The notes beneath the pieces are model-generated. The model was not told the DNA's origin and ran no database searches. It worked only from the letters and a program-made list of their open reading frames with translations. A stretch of 64,000 bases of DNA from Paraburkholderia sp. D15 (GTDB lineage Bacteria; Pseudomonadota; Gammaproteobacteria; Burkholderiales; Burkholderiaceae), in the NCBI RefSeq assembly GCF_029910215.1, contig NZ_CP110395.1, positions 1,054,001-1,118,000 on the forward strand, read 5' to 3'. A program made the translations under genes and the position numbers. Positions 19,434 to 28,072 of the stretch are shown here, one piece after another. Position 1 is the stretch's first letter, and every line of letters starts with the position of its first letter.

Positions 19434-20119
19434 AGTTCCGCCTTTCGTACGCCGGTCGAGTAACGCTTTTCGAGGTACATCAGCACGAAGTTGGACACTG
19501 TGGTGATGACGAGATAGATCGCCCCCGCGAGCAGGGTGAAGAAGAAGAAGCGCAGCGTGCCCTTGCCGGCATCCTGCGAGGCCTTGACGACGTCCGCGAG
19601 ACCGATGATCGACACCAGCGCGGTGGCCTTCACCATCACCTGCCAGTTATTGCCGATGCCGGGCAGCGCGAAGCGCATCATCTGCGGGAACATGATGCGC
19701 GAGAACACCTGCCAGCTGGTCATGCCGTAGGCGGCGCCCGCTTCGAGCTGGCCGCGCGGCACCGCGAGAAACGCGCCGCGGAAGGTTTCGGTGAAGTACG
19801 CGCCGTAGATGAAGCCGAGCACCGCGACGCCGGCCACGAACGGGTCGATGTCGATCTGGTCCCAGCCGAGCATGTCGGTGAGATTGTTCAGCCAGATCTG
19901 CAGGCTGTAGAACAGCAGCAGCATCAGCACCAGATCGGGCACGCCGCGCACGAGCGTCGTGTAGACGGTGCCGACGCCTTGGGAGAAACGGTTCCTGGAC
20001 AGTTTCGCCGCCGCGCCGAGCAGGCCCAGCACAAAAGCGAACGCCAGCGACAATACCGCCAGTTTGACGGTTTGCCAGGTGCCGTTAAGAAGCAGCGGGC
20101 CGTAGCCTTGAAGGAACAT
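19430..20119 (-). CDS. hisQ: Polar amino-acid ABC transporter, permease subunit (HisQ-like)
   Basis: A 229-residue inner-membrane permease with the EAA loop QLEAGAAYGMTSWQVFSRI and the N-terminal GYGPLLLNGTWQTVKLAVLSL of HisQ proteins. The start at 20119 (MFLQGYG) is chosen over one 75 bases earlier because AAGGA lies upstream and the longer form adds an Arg-rich leader. Pairs with HisM; the binding-protein gene hisJ is 376 bases upstream on the same strand. Confidence 0.92.
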   Translation of the reverse strand: MFLQGYGPLLLNGTWQTVKLAVLSLAFAFVLGLLGAAAKLSRNRFSQGVGTVYTTLVRGVPDLVLMLLLFYSLQIWLNNLTDMLGWDQIDIDPFVAGVAVLGFIYGAYFTETFRGAFLAVPRGQLEAGAAYGMTSWQVFSRIMFPQMMRFALPGIGNNWQVMVKATALVSIIGLADVVKASQDAGKGTLRFFFFTLLAGAIYLVITTVSNFVLMYLEKRYSTGVRKAEL

Positions 20120-20495
20120 AGGGGGTCCTTGACGATGTGCTCGTGACACACCGCGAAAGACGCGGCCCACCGCGCGCCGCGACTGGCGGCGCACAGCGTA
20201 CCGCTGTGCAAATCATGACTGCATGGCCGTTGCCGGACCCGCAGCGCGCTTTTCGACTCTCGTTGTGATAACTGCCAACTTCCTACTGCAAAACTGCGGG
20301 TGAATCTGCTGCCTGATGTTGCGTGCTGATGTTGCGTGCTGCTGCTGGCTGATGCTGCTGACGTCGCCACGCACGCGAGCGTGCTTGCGACTGTATTACG
20401 AAGGCCGCCGAAAACCCATGCGGGCGAGCCCCGAGTCCGGCTTCCGGCCGGGCGGCGTGGCGCTGCCTGCTGCGCTACCCCGCTCGACCTTCAAC
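20120..20495. other. hisJ–hisQ intergenic region with short tandem repeats
   Basis: No gene is seen in this 376-base gap. Around 20313-20357 the plus strand repeats GCTGATGTTGCGT twice and then degenerates into GCTGCTGCTG. Such a long gap allows hisJ to be expressed at a higher level than the membrane subunits, but no terminator-like hairpin with a T run was recognised. Confidence 0.45.
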
Positions 20496-21272
20496 TCAAC
20501 GCCCCGGATAAATGTCCACGTCGAAGTACTGCTTCTCCAGCTTCCGGAACGTACCGTCCTGATGCACCTGCGCCAACGCCTTGTTGAACATCGCCTTCAG
20601 GTCGGTGTCTTCCTTGCGCAGGCCGATCGCGGTGCCTTCGCCGATCGTTTTCGGGTCCTTCACTTCCGGACCGGCCCACGCGAAGCCCTTGCCGCGCGGC
20701 GTCTTCAGGAAGCCGGCGTCGGCCTGGATCTCGTCCTGCAGCGTCGCGTCGAGGCGGCCGGAGGCGAGATCCGCGTAGACCTGATCCTGATTCTGGTAGG
20801 GCACCACGGTGACGCCCTTCGGCTCCCACCATGCCTTGGCGTAGGCTTCCTGGGTCGAACCCTGCTCGACGCCCACGCGTTTGCCCTTCAACGATTCCGG
20901 CGTCGGCAGCAGCGGCGAACCGGCCCTGGCGATCATGCGGGCCGGCGCGTCGAACAGTTTGTCAGAGAAGTCGATCTGCTCGCGGCGCTTGTCGGTGACG
21001 GTCAGCGACGACACGATCGCGTCGTACTTCTTGCCCTTCAACGCGGGAATGATGCCGTCGAGATCCTGTTGAACCCACACGCACCGGACGTTCATCCGCG
21101 CGCATAACGCATGGGTCAGATCGGCGTCGAAGCCGACGACCTGGCCGCTCGGCGCCACCGATTCGAACGGCGGATAGCTGGCGTCGACCCCGATGCGAAC
21201 GGTCTTCCATTCTTTCGCCATCGCGCTGGTGGCCAGTGCTGCAAGCGCCACGCACAGTGCGAACTTCTTCAT
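20496..21272 (-). CDS. hisJ: Periplasmic amino-acid-binding protein (HisJ/ArgT-like)
   Basis: A 258-residue solute-binding protein with a clear signal peptide (cut after AMA, residue 19) and no lipobox, so it is soluble in the periplasm. WKTVRIGVDASYPPFESVAPSG, GFDADLTHALCARMNVRC and the EQGSTQEAYAK segment are the basic/polar amino-acid-binding signatures (family 3). It delivers ligand to HisQM. Being first in its own cluster with a long leader behind it fits the usual excess of binding protein. Confidence 0.93.
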   Translation of the reverse strand: MKKFALCVALAALATSAMAKEWKTVRIGVDASYPPFESVAPSGQVVGFDADLTHALCARMNVRCVWVQQDLDGIIPALKGKKYDAIVSSLTVTDKRREQIDFSDKLFDAPARMIARAGSPLLPTPESLKGKRVGVEQGSTQEAYAKAWWEPKGVTVVPYQNQDQVYADLASGRLDATLQDEIQADAGFLKTPRGKGFAWAGPEVKDPKTIGEGTAIGLRKEDTDLKAMFNKALAQVHQDGTFRKLEKQYFDVDIYPGR

Positions 21273-21682
21273 GTTTCTCCTGGATCAAACTGATCGTCGT
21301 GCTGCTTCGGTCCCGACGATGGCCGGCGCTCGGCCGACGGTCGCTATTCTAGGCGGCCAAAATTGCCGCGCCGCGCGAGCGTCGATGGAACGCCGCCGAC
21401 GGGCCTTTCCCGCCCGCGCAACTTGAAAAGGGCGGTATTTTACCCGAACCCGACCGGGGTGCCAGTGCGGCGCGGCCGTAGCGGCGGCGTGACAAGCCGG
21501 CGCGTTGTGCGGGCGCGACGCTGGGCGAGCCTGGACGGGGCGAATCCGCGGCGCGCCGCGCCGTCCCGCCGCCGTCCATTGCGTGGATTTGCGAAACGCT
21601 GCGGTGCGCGTGTGCCGATTGTGTAGCGGGACGTGCGCCCCTACATTCAGTGCATCGTGACTGATTCACTGGAGATGTCCCC
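21273..21682. other. hisJ–pirin divergent intergenic region
   Basis: About 410 bases, very GC-rich in the middle (21440-21600). It must contain divergent promoters for hisJ and the pirin gene. No RNA gene, repeat or hairpin with a T run was recognised. Confidence 0.4.
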
Positions 21683-22393
21683 ATGATCGAGATTCGCCGT
21701 TCCGAAGAACGCGGCCACGCCAATCACGGCTGGCTCGATTCGTATCACAGCTTTTCCTTCGCCGATTACCGCGATCCTCAGCACGTGCATTTCGGCCCGC
21801 TGCGGGTCATCAACGAAGACCGCATCGCCGGCGGCCAGGGTTTCGGCACGCATGGTCACCGCGACATGGAGATCGTCACGTACGTGCTCGACGGCGCGCT
21901 CGTGCATCGCGACAGCATGGGCAACGGCTCGACCATCCGCCCCGGCGACGTGCAGCGCATGAGCGCCGGCACCGGCGTGATGCACAGCGAGTTCAACGCG
22001 TCGCCGGACGAAGAGGCGCATCTGTTGCAGATCTGGGTGATCCCGCAACGCACTGGCGACCAGCCCGGCTATGAAGAAAAGCGTTTCAGCGATGCGGACA
22101 AGCGCGGCCGTCTGCGCGTGATCGCATCGCCCGACGGCCGCGACGGCTCGGTGACGATCCATGCGGACGCCTCGATCCATGCCGCGTTGCTCGACGGCGC
22201 GGAGCAGGCCACGTTCGCGTTGCCGGCAGGACGTCTCGCGTACGTGCACGTGGCGCGCGGCGCGTTGACGGTGAACGGCGAGGCACTGCGCGCGGGCGAT
22301 GCGGCCAGGCTCAGCGATGTCGGCGCAGTGACGCTGGAGAAGGGGAAAGACGCGGAGGTGCTGTTGTTCGACCTCGGGCCGTTGAATGGCTAG
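21683..22393 (+). CDS. Pirin family protein (quercetin 2,3-dioxygenase-like)
   Basis: A 236-residue bicupin protein. The metal ligands of the pirin N-terminal cupin are present: His57 and His59 ([14 protein letters not shown]), His101 and Glu103 ([10 protein letters not shown]). Bacterial pirins such as YhhW bind Fe or similar metals and some open quercetin with oxygen; others regulate metabolic enzymes. Which applies here cannot be told. The gene is alone, with GGAGATG before the ATG, and meets a strong bidirectional terminator shared with the facing Spy-like gene. Confidence 0.92.
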   Translation: MIEIRRSEERGHANHGWLDSYHSFSFADYRDPQHVHFGPLRVINEDRIAGGQGFGTHGHRDMEIVTYVLDGALVHRDSMGNGSTIRPGDVQRMSAGTGVMHSEFNASPDEEAHLLQIWVIPQRTGDQPGYEEKRFSDADKRGRLRVIASPDGRDGSVTIHADASIHAALLDGAEQATFALPAGRLAYVHVARGALTVNGEALRAGDAARLSDVGAVTLEKGKDAEVLLFDLGPLNG

Positions 22394-22476
22394 GTAGCAG
22401 GGCGGCGGAACGGCCACGTAGCTGACGGCGCCCCGCCCGTTGAACGCTGCGCTGCCCGATCTTCCAGCAGCAAGCA

Positions 22477-22509
22477 AAAACGCCACGGGAGCGATCCCGT
22501 GGCGTTTTG
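22477..22509. terminator. Bidirectional terminator between pirin and Spy-like gene
   Basis: CGCCACGGGA (22482-22491), loop GCGA, TCCCGTGGCG (22496-22505), flanked by AAAA and TTTT. It lies between two convergent genes. Confidence 0.9.
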
Positions 22510-22559
22510 CTATAGATAGCGGTGGGGAAGAAGCGCAGCCGCGCTCCCACCCGCGCCGC

Positions 22560-23090
22560 TTACTGATTCGCAGCCGGCGCCGACGCCGCGCCCTTGCGAT
22601 GCTCCCAGTGCTCGCGCATCTTCTGATGGCGCGCTTCCATCTTCGCGAAGCGTTGCTTCAACGCCGTGCTGACGGTGGTCTTCTGCTGGTCGTTCAGGCC
22701 GTTGTAGAACGACAGCCAGGCATCGGTCGTCTGCTGACGCAGTTGCGCGTCTTTCTGTTCGACCTGCTGATGCGCCTGGGCCATCGCGTTCAAATCCAGA
22801 ATCGGCTGTTGCTGCGCGGCCTTGAACTGGTTCTTGATCTGCTCGTGGTTCGCGCGCATCGCCTCATGGTTCTGCTTCATCGTGTTCAGCGCGGCCTGCC
22901 ACTGCTTTTCCTGATCCGCGTTGAGCTTCAACTGGTCGTGCAGTTGCGTGAGTTCATGCATGAAGTGACCGTGGTGCCAGCCGCCGGGGCCGCCTTGCAT
23001 GGCAGGCTGGGCGGCGTAGGCCGCGCCCGCGCCGATGGCGAGGGCAGTTGCGGCAACGGCGAGAACGCGCGACATCTTTTTGGTGGACAT
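22560..23090 (-). CDS. Periplasmic Spy/CpxP-like chaperone or stress protein
   Basis: A 176-residue protein with a signal peptide ending AYA (about residue 27), a His/Gly-rich stretch (GGWHHGHFMHE) and an all-helical remainder rich in Gln, Lys and Glu, with repeated LNADQEKQW and LNDQQKTTV motifs like the LTxxQ repeats of Spy and CpxP. Those are periplasmic chaperones or envelope-stress modulators. The His cluster may bind metal. The ATG at 23090 has GGAG six bases upstream. It is divergent from the ompR/envZ-type pair across 219 bases, so control by that pair is a reasonable inference. Confidence 0.8.
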   Translation of the reverse strand: MSTKKMSRVLAVAATALAIGAGAAYAAQPAMQGGPGGWHHGHFMHELTQLHDQLKLNADQEKQWQAALNTMKQNHEAMRANHEQIKNQFKAAQQQPILDLNAMAQAHQQVEQKDAQLRQQTTDAWLSFYNGLNDQQKTTVSTALKQRFAKMEARHQKMREHWEHRKGAASAPAANQ

Positions 23091-23309
23091 GTAAGGCTCC
23101 TTGTAATGGAATAGCCGACGATGCAACCGATAACGAGGACGGCCTGCATTCGGTAAGACACAGCGTAGAGAACTGCGCCGGAGCCTGTGTTACGCGGCCA
23201 GCCGCCGCTATTACCGGACATTACGCTGGCCTTTCACCGTAACACCCGGTAACCCTTGAAGGCCGTCCGGAAACGAAAACCCTTTTTGCCGCGCGTTAAA
23301 CTCCATCCC

Positions 23310-24035
23310 ATGGCTACTCAAATACTTGTTGTCGACGACGACGTCGAATTGCGTGATCTGCTGCGTGACTATCTGGCCCGCCAGGGCATCGAGGTCTCGG
23401 TGCTGCACGACGCGGGTTCGCTCGAGCGCCGGCTCGAACGCGAACGTCCGGACCTGATCGTGCTCGATCTGATGATGCCGGGCGTCGACGGTCTCACCGC
23501 GCTGCGCAAGTTGCGCGCGGCGGGCGACGACATTCCCGTCATCATGCTCACCGCGCGCGCGGACGACGTCGACCGGATCGTCGGTCTGGAACTCGGCGCG
23601 GACGACTACCTCGGCAAGCCGTTCAACCCGCGCGAGTTGCTCGCGCGCGTGCAGGCGGTGCTGCGGCGCCGTCGCACGCTACCTTCGGCGGCCGCGCCGG
23701 AGCAGCGCGAGCCGTTCAACTTCGGCCGCTTCACGCTGGACTTCCAGTCGCGCACGCTGCATCTGGAAGACAAGCCGCTCACGCTGTCCGGCAGCGAATT
23801 CGCGTTGCTGAAGATTTTTGTCAACCACCCCATGCGCACGCTGACGCGCGAACGCCTGCTCGAACTGCTGCACGGTCCGGAATACGACGGCACCGACCGC
23901 GGCATCGACGTGCAGGTGTGGCGTCTGCGGCGCATTCTCGAAACGGACCCGTCCACGCCGCGCTTCATTCAGACGGTGCGCGGACGCGGCTACGTGTTCG
24001 TGCCTGATGGCGAACAACATGCGTCGGCCCATTGA
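23310..24035 (+). CDS. ompR: OmpR-family response regulator
   Basis: A 241-residue transcription factor: receiver domain (residues 1-120) with phosphoacceptor Asp53 (VLDLMMPG), acidic pair Asp10/Asp11 and Lys103-type switch (LGKPFNPREL), then an OmpR/PhoB winged helix (FGRFTLDFQSRTLHLEDKPL to TVRGRGYVFVPDG). The receiver and linker read most like OmpR, which sets porin and envelope gene expression in response to osmolarity and envelope state. It overlaps the kinase gene by 29 bases. The symbol ompR is by similarity; the regulon here may differ. Confidence 0.92.
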   Translation: MATQILVVDDDVELRDLLRDYLARQGIEVSVLHDAGSLERRLERERPDLIVLDLMMPGVDGLTALRKLRAAGDDIPVIMLTARADDVDRIVGLELGADDYLGKPFNPRELLARVQAVLRRRRTLPSAAAPEQREPFNFGRFTLDFQSRTLHLEDKPLTLSGSEFALLKIFVNHPMRTLTRERLLELLHGPEYDGTDRGIDVQVWRLRRILETDPSTPRFIQTVRGRGYVFVPDGEQHASAH

Positions 24036-25335
24036 TTCCCTGTTTGGACGGCTGGCGCTGCTGGTCGTCGCTGTATTGCTGGCGTCGCATTTCGCGTGGT
24101 TTGCGCTGATGCGCCTCGAGCGCACCCAGCAGCAAACCCGTTACGCGGTGGAAGAAGCAACGTTTCTCGTCGACGCGGTGCGCCAGCACGCGCTGCATAC
24201 GCCGGATCAGCCATTGCCGTCGCGCGTGAAACTGGTCGATCCGGCGAGCCCGGCCGTGCCGGCGGAACGCAGCGACATGCCCGCGCCGCTCGAACGTTTC
24301 GTCGAAGACGCGCGCGACCGCATGCCGGCCGGCACGCAGGTGCGCATCGGCGAGCCGGGCCGGCCGCCCGAGTTGTGGGTGCGCGGGCCGACCGACGCCA
24401 AGTGGATCGTCGTGCCGGTGCAGCCGCTGCGTCCGCCGCGTTCGCGCGACCGCATGGCGGTGTGGCTCGCGCTGATTTTCTCTTTCGCGGTCATGCTGGC
24501 CTTGTTCGCCGCATGGGCGTTGCAGCGTCCGTTGCGCTCGCTTGCGCAGGCGGTCACGCGTTTCGGCCGTGGTCTGCCGGTGCCGCCGGTGCCCGAGCGC
24601 GGTCCGCGCGAATTGCGGCAGCTCACGCACGGCTTCAACCAGATGGTTCAGGAAGTGGCGCGCACCGAGAATGACCGTGCGGTGATGCTGGCCGGCGTCG
24701 CGCATGATCTGAAGACGCCGCTCGCGCGTCTGCGGCTGCGCGCCGAGATGATGGAAGAAGTGAAGATGCGCGACGGTGTGGTGCGCGACGTCGATTCGAT
24801 GACCCACATCGTCGAGCAGTTCCTGGTGTTCGCGCATGACGGCGCCGACCGCAGCGAAGCGGTCGAGGTCGACGCGCAATGCGAACGGGTGGTGCGCAGC
24901 TATCGCGCGGTGGCGTCGGGCGCGACCACCGTGCAGACCGAACTGCACGCGGGTCCGGCGTTCCTGCTGCCGGCCGCGACGCTCGACCGCATCCTGTCGA
25001 ACCTGCTGGACAATGCGCACGCGTATGGCGCGCCGCCCATCGTGGTCGCCACCGCGCGCACCGCGCAGGGTTATACGTTATCGGTCAGAGACAACGGCAG
25101 CGGGATCGCCGCGCAGGACCTGATCAATGCCAGCCGGCCGTTCGTGCGGCTCGATCCGGCGCGTGGCGGCAACGGCCACAGCGGCCTGGGGCTCGCGATC
25201 GTCGAGCGTCTGGTGCGGCGTGCGGGTGGAGAGTGGGAAATCGGCAACCACGAGGGGCGTGGGTTGCGTGTGCTGATGAGTTTTCCGTTCGAGGTCGTGC
25301 CGCGAGTCGCGGCGGCTTCGGAGAGCGTCTGGTAA
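24007..25335 (+). CDS. envZ: EnvZ-like sensor histidine kinase
   Basis: A 442-residue inner-membrane kinase. Helix 1 is at about residues 14-36, then a roughly 110-residue periplasmic segment, helix 2 at about 152-172, a HAMP linker, the H-box GVAHDLKTPLARLRL with phospho-His233, and the ATP-binding N (NLLDNAHAYG), G1 (DNGSGI) and G2 (GHSGLGLAIV) boxes. It partners the overlapping OmpR-type regulator. The start may be ATG 24007 or 24019 (MRRPID); both lie inside the preceding gene. Confidence 0.93.
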   Translation: MANNMRRPIDSLFGRLALLVVAVLLASHFAWFALMRLERTQQQTRYAVEEATFLVDAVRQHALHTPDQPLPSRVKLVDPASPAVPAERSDMPAPLERFVEDARDRMPAGTQVRIGEPGRPPELWVRGPTDAKWIVVPVQPLRPPRSRDRMAVWLALIFSFAVMLALFAAWALQRPLRSLAQAVTRFGRGLPVPPVPERGPRELRQLTHGFNQMVQEVARTENDRAVMLAGVAHDLKTPLARLRLRAEMMEEVKMRDGVVRDVDSMTHIVEQFLVFAHDGADRSEAVEVDAQCERVVRSYRAVASGATTVQTELHAGPAFLLPAATLDRILSNLLDNAHAYGAPPIVVATARTAQGYTLSVRDNGSGIAAQDLINASRPFVRLDPARGGNGHSGLGLAIVERLVRRAGGEWEIGNHEGRGLRVLMSFPFEVVPRVAAASESVW

Positions 25336-25395
25336 ATGGTGCAAGAGGCGCCATAGGCGCAAGACGCGCCGCGATCCGCGACACGACCCGGCGCG

Positions 25396-25662
25396 TCAGT
25401 CCGAGAACAGCGTGTTCAGCGCATTCGCCGCGTCGCCGTCCACCGTATTCCACGTCACCGTTTCGGCTTCGAAAATATAGTGGGTCGTGTATTTGCCGAG
25501 GCGCGCGAGAATCTCCTCCTGAATCAGCTCGGGCGCGACGTCGAGCTTCAGATACCACGCGGTGGATGACAGGCGCGTCTGGAACGCGCCGTATTCGGCC
25601 AGCAGATGATCGAATGCGTGAGCGTCCTGATCCCGACAGACGATGACCAAATTTCCCTTCAT
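25396..25662 (-). CDS. Small conserved-looking protein of unknown function, Cas2/VapD-like pattern
   Basis: An 88-residue protein I cannot assign firmly. Its pattern is: beta strand LVIVCRD, helix, then TRLSSTAWYLKLDVAPELIQEEILARL, a strand THYIFEAE. This order (strand–helix–Trp-containing strand–helix–strand) is that of small ferredoxin-like Cas2/SinR-type proteins, where a line such as WLVKTDLSAEEIRDKL is common. No CRISPR array or other cas gene is present. It stands alone between envZ and the diguanylate cyclase gene. Good codon bias and a clean start support a real gene. Confidence 0.6.
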   Translation of the reverse strand: MKGNLVIVCRDQDAHAFDHLLAEYGAFQTRLSSTAWYLKLDVAPELIQEEILARLGKYTTHYIFEAETVTWNTVDGDAANALNTLFSD

Positions 25663-25772
25663 GCGAATCTCCCGTTAAAGCAGTAGCGGCAACCTGGATT
25701 TCAGGGTCGATCATACCTGCTTCGTTACGGGACGCTGGCGGCGCGCGCTTGCGTTACATCACCGGAAGCCGA

Positions 25773-27464
25773 TCACCAGACGCTTGCCACGGTGCGCGCG
25801 GGCGGTGCGGTGTCGTCGGGCGGCAGCGCCTCGGTGCGGTCGCGGCCGCCCGATTTCGCCGCGTAGAGCGCGGTGTCCGCGCGGCTGATGATGCGCTCGG
25901 GCAGATCGTCGGGCGACAGCTCGGTGATGCCGATGCTCACGCTCAGGCCGACCGAGGCGGGCAGCTTCGGCGACGGAACCGCCTTCAGCCGCAATCTCAA
26001 GCGTTCGACGACTTCGCGCCCGCCGGCCAGCGCCGTGGCCGGCAGCAGCAAGCCGAATTCCTCGCCGCCCAGTCGGCCGATCGCGTCGGCGCCGCGGAGT
26101 TCGGCGCGGCAGGTGTCGACGAAATGTTCGAGCGCGCGATCGCCGGCCGCGTGGCCGAAACGGTCGTTGATCTGCTTGAAGTGATCGAGATCGGCGATCG
26201 CCATGCACAGCGGTTCGTTGCTCGCATGCGCGCGTTCTATCTCGTGTCGCAGCAGGTCGAGGAAATAGCGTCGCGACAGCGCGCCGGTCAGCGCATCGTG
26301 ACGCGCCTCGGCCGACAGCAGCGTATTGGCTGCCTGCAACTGCTCGGCGAGATCGCGGGTGGCGCGATGATGGCGCCGCTCGCGTACGTACGACACGGTG
26401 ATCACCCATGCCAGCGCGACCGTGCCGGCCAGCGTCAGAAACACCAGCAGATGATCGCGCTTGTGGTTGCGCAGCAGTTCGGGCCAGGCCGCGAGCGGAT
26501 CGACCAGATGCGCGGACAGACCCGAGTTCAGCCCGGTGCGGGCCTGATACAGCGACGGCACGGGGCGCTCGGCCATGCCGAACAGCTGTCCGGCGATCGC
26601 GGCGGGCACCCACGGCGCCTGGTCGCGCACCTGCTCGTCGACGCGAATCTTGATGTCGGAAAACGTCTCGCGGCGATACACGACCTTGCGGTCCTCGACG
26701 CTCATCTGCGTGACGCGCGAGTTCGGCAGCGCGTGGCCTTCGAGCGAGCTGTCGTGCGCCATGATGATGACGCCGTTTTCATCCGCGACGAAGGTGCCGG
26801 CGTGCGCGACCCAGTGGCGTAGCCGCGCGATCCCGACCTTGGCGACCACCACGCCGACCAGCAGGCCGTCCGCGTAGACCGGCGCGGCGATGAAGATGCC
26901 CGGCTCGCCGCTCGCGCGGCCCACGCCGTAGGCTTCGGCGAACGCGCCGAGCAGCGCGTTGGCGAGATAGCCGCGCTGGCGCATGTCGACGCCGACGAAC
27001 GACTGCTGCGCCGCCAGCGGATTACTCACCGAATTGCTCGACGCGACGCAGATGCCGTTGGCGTTCACGAGCCAGACCTGGTCGAGTCCGGAGAAGCCTT
27101 GCGCGTCGTGCAGGAACGCGCTCACCGCGTTCAGGCGCGGGTCCTTCAGCAAGGTGGCGCGCAGGGCGGGTTCCGCCGCCGCGCCGTTCGCGGCATAATT
27201 CTGGGATTGCACCAAAGCGCGCTGGACCACGTCCATCTCGGCCATGGTGGCGGGGATGGCGCGCGACATCGCGAGGTCGCTGGCAATCACCTCGGCCATG
27301 TTGTCGACGATCGACGTGGACATCTGCCGCTGCGCGTGCAGGGCCGCGTCCAGCTCTTGCTGTACCATCCGGTCCGCGACCATGCCGGCCACGAACCAGC
27401 AAACCAGGACGACCAGCACGAAGCTGATAGGCCCGGTTGTCTGGCGCAAGGTTGTCCTGTTCAT
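25773..27464 (-). CDS. Membrane-bound diguanylate cyclase with periplasmic Cache-type sensor
   Basis: A 563-residue protein that should make cyclic di-GMP from two GTP. Helix 1 is at about residues 11-33, a roughly 260-residue periplasmic double-Cache-like sensor follows, then helix 2 (LVFLTLAGTVALAWVITV), a short coiled coil and a C-terminal GGDEF domain. The active site GGEEF is complete, and an inhibitory site RGAD lies exactly five residues before it, so product inhibition is expected. The ATG at 27464 (MNRTTLRQ) has AGAGGG upstream. No EAL domain, so synthesis only. The ligand of the sensor is unknown. Confidence 0.92.
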   Translation of the reverse strand: MNRTTLRQTTGPISFVLVVLVCWFVAGMVADRMVQQELDAALHAQRQMSTSIVDNMAEVIASDLAMSRAIPATMAEMDVVQRALVQSQNYAANGAAAEPALRATLLKDPRLNAVSAFLHDAQGFSGLDQVWLVNANGICVASSNSVSNPLAAQQSFVGVDMRQRGYLANALLGAFAEAYGVGRASGEPGIFIAAPVYADGLLVGVVVAKVGIARLRHWVAHAGTFVADENGVIIMAHDSSLEGHALPNSRVTQMSVEDRKVVYRRETFSDIKIRVDEQVRDQAPWVPAAIAGQLFGMAERPVPSLYQARTGLNSGLSAHLVDPLAAWPELLRNHKRDHLLVFLTLAGTVALAWVITVSYVRERRHHRATRDLAEQLQAANTLLSAEARHDALTGALSRRYFLDLLRHEIERAHASNEPLCMAIADLDHFKQINDRFGHAAGDRALEHFVDTCRAELRGADAIGRLGGEEFGLLLPATALAGGREVVERLRLRLKAVPSPKLPASVGLSVSIGITELSPDDLPERIISRADTALYAAKSGGRDRTEALPPDDTAPPARTVASVW

Positions 27465-28072
27465 CGACCCTCTGATCCGTCTGGCTGTGGCATGCAACTC
27501 GCTCTTTCGTGGCAGCGCGCAGGCGCTGGTTCGCTCCGGTTCGCGGCGTTTCGCGTCGTTTCGTTATCCCCGGATTTTAACCGTCACGGGGCCCGGCGCC
27601 ACCGTTATTGCGGGAATGCGAAGCATCTATGCGCAGCCGATCAGGTCCATAACGGCAGTCCGGTCCGTTTCTTGATGGCAGTGCGGGTTTTCCGCATCGG
27701 CGAGGCAAAGTCCAGCGGGTCCGTCGCGCTTTTGCCGCGGGTTCGCGGCGAGATCGGGCGATTTGCCGGGAAAGGTTGTGCCTGAAACATAGGATGGTGT
27801 AGTGTCGTGCCGTCCAAAACAAGGAAAGCCCGCCAGCCTTCGGGCGGCGCCTGCGGCGACAGGAGTCCGGCTCGACGGTTATGGTCCCGGACGGGCTCGT
27901 CCACGGATCCGGCCGTCACCGGTCCACGTGTCTCCAACGCTAACGATTTACCGCGCCCACGCGTTTTTGCCATGCCTGATTTCCGCTTTCCGGACCGATC
28001 TTCAGACCGCCGTGTACTCAAGGCGGCTTCCTTCGACCGTTCGAACGCCTGTCACAACGGGGAGGGCCTCTG
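27465..28072. other. Intergenic region between diguanylate cyclase and ABC operon
   Basis: About 600 bases between divergent genes. Short frames exist on both strands but show no family likeness, Arg/Ser-rich compositions typical of spurious frames, and poor ribosome sites. No RNA gene or terminator was recognised. Confidence 0.4.

Noticed and set aside
20310..20357. Short tandem repeats between hisJ and hisQ as a possible CRISPR or regulatory array
   Set aside because: Only two 13-base copies without spacers, fading into a GCTG run; it looks like slippage in GC-rich intergenic DNA.
25361..25396. GACGCGCC/GGCGCGTC inverted repeat after envZ as a terminator
   Set aside because: 18-base loop and no T run on either side.
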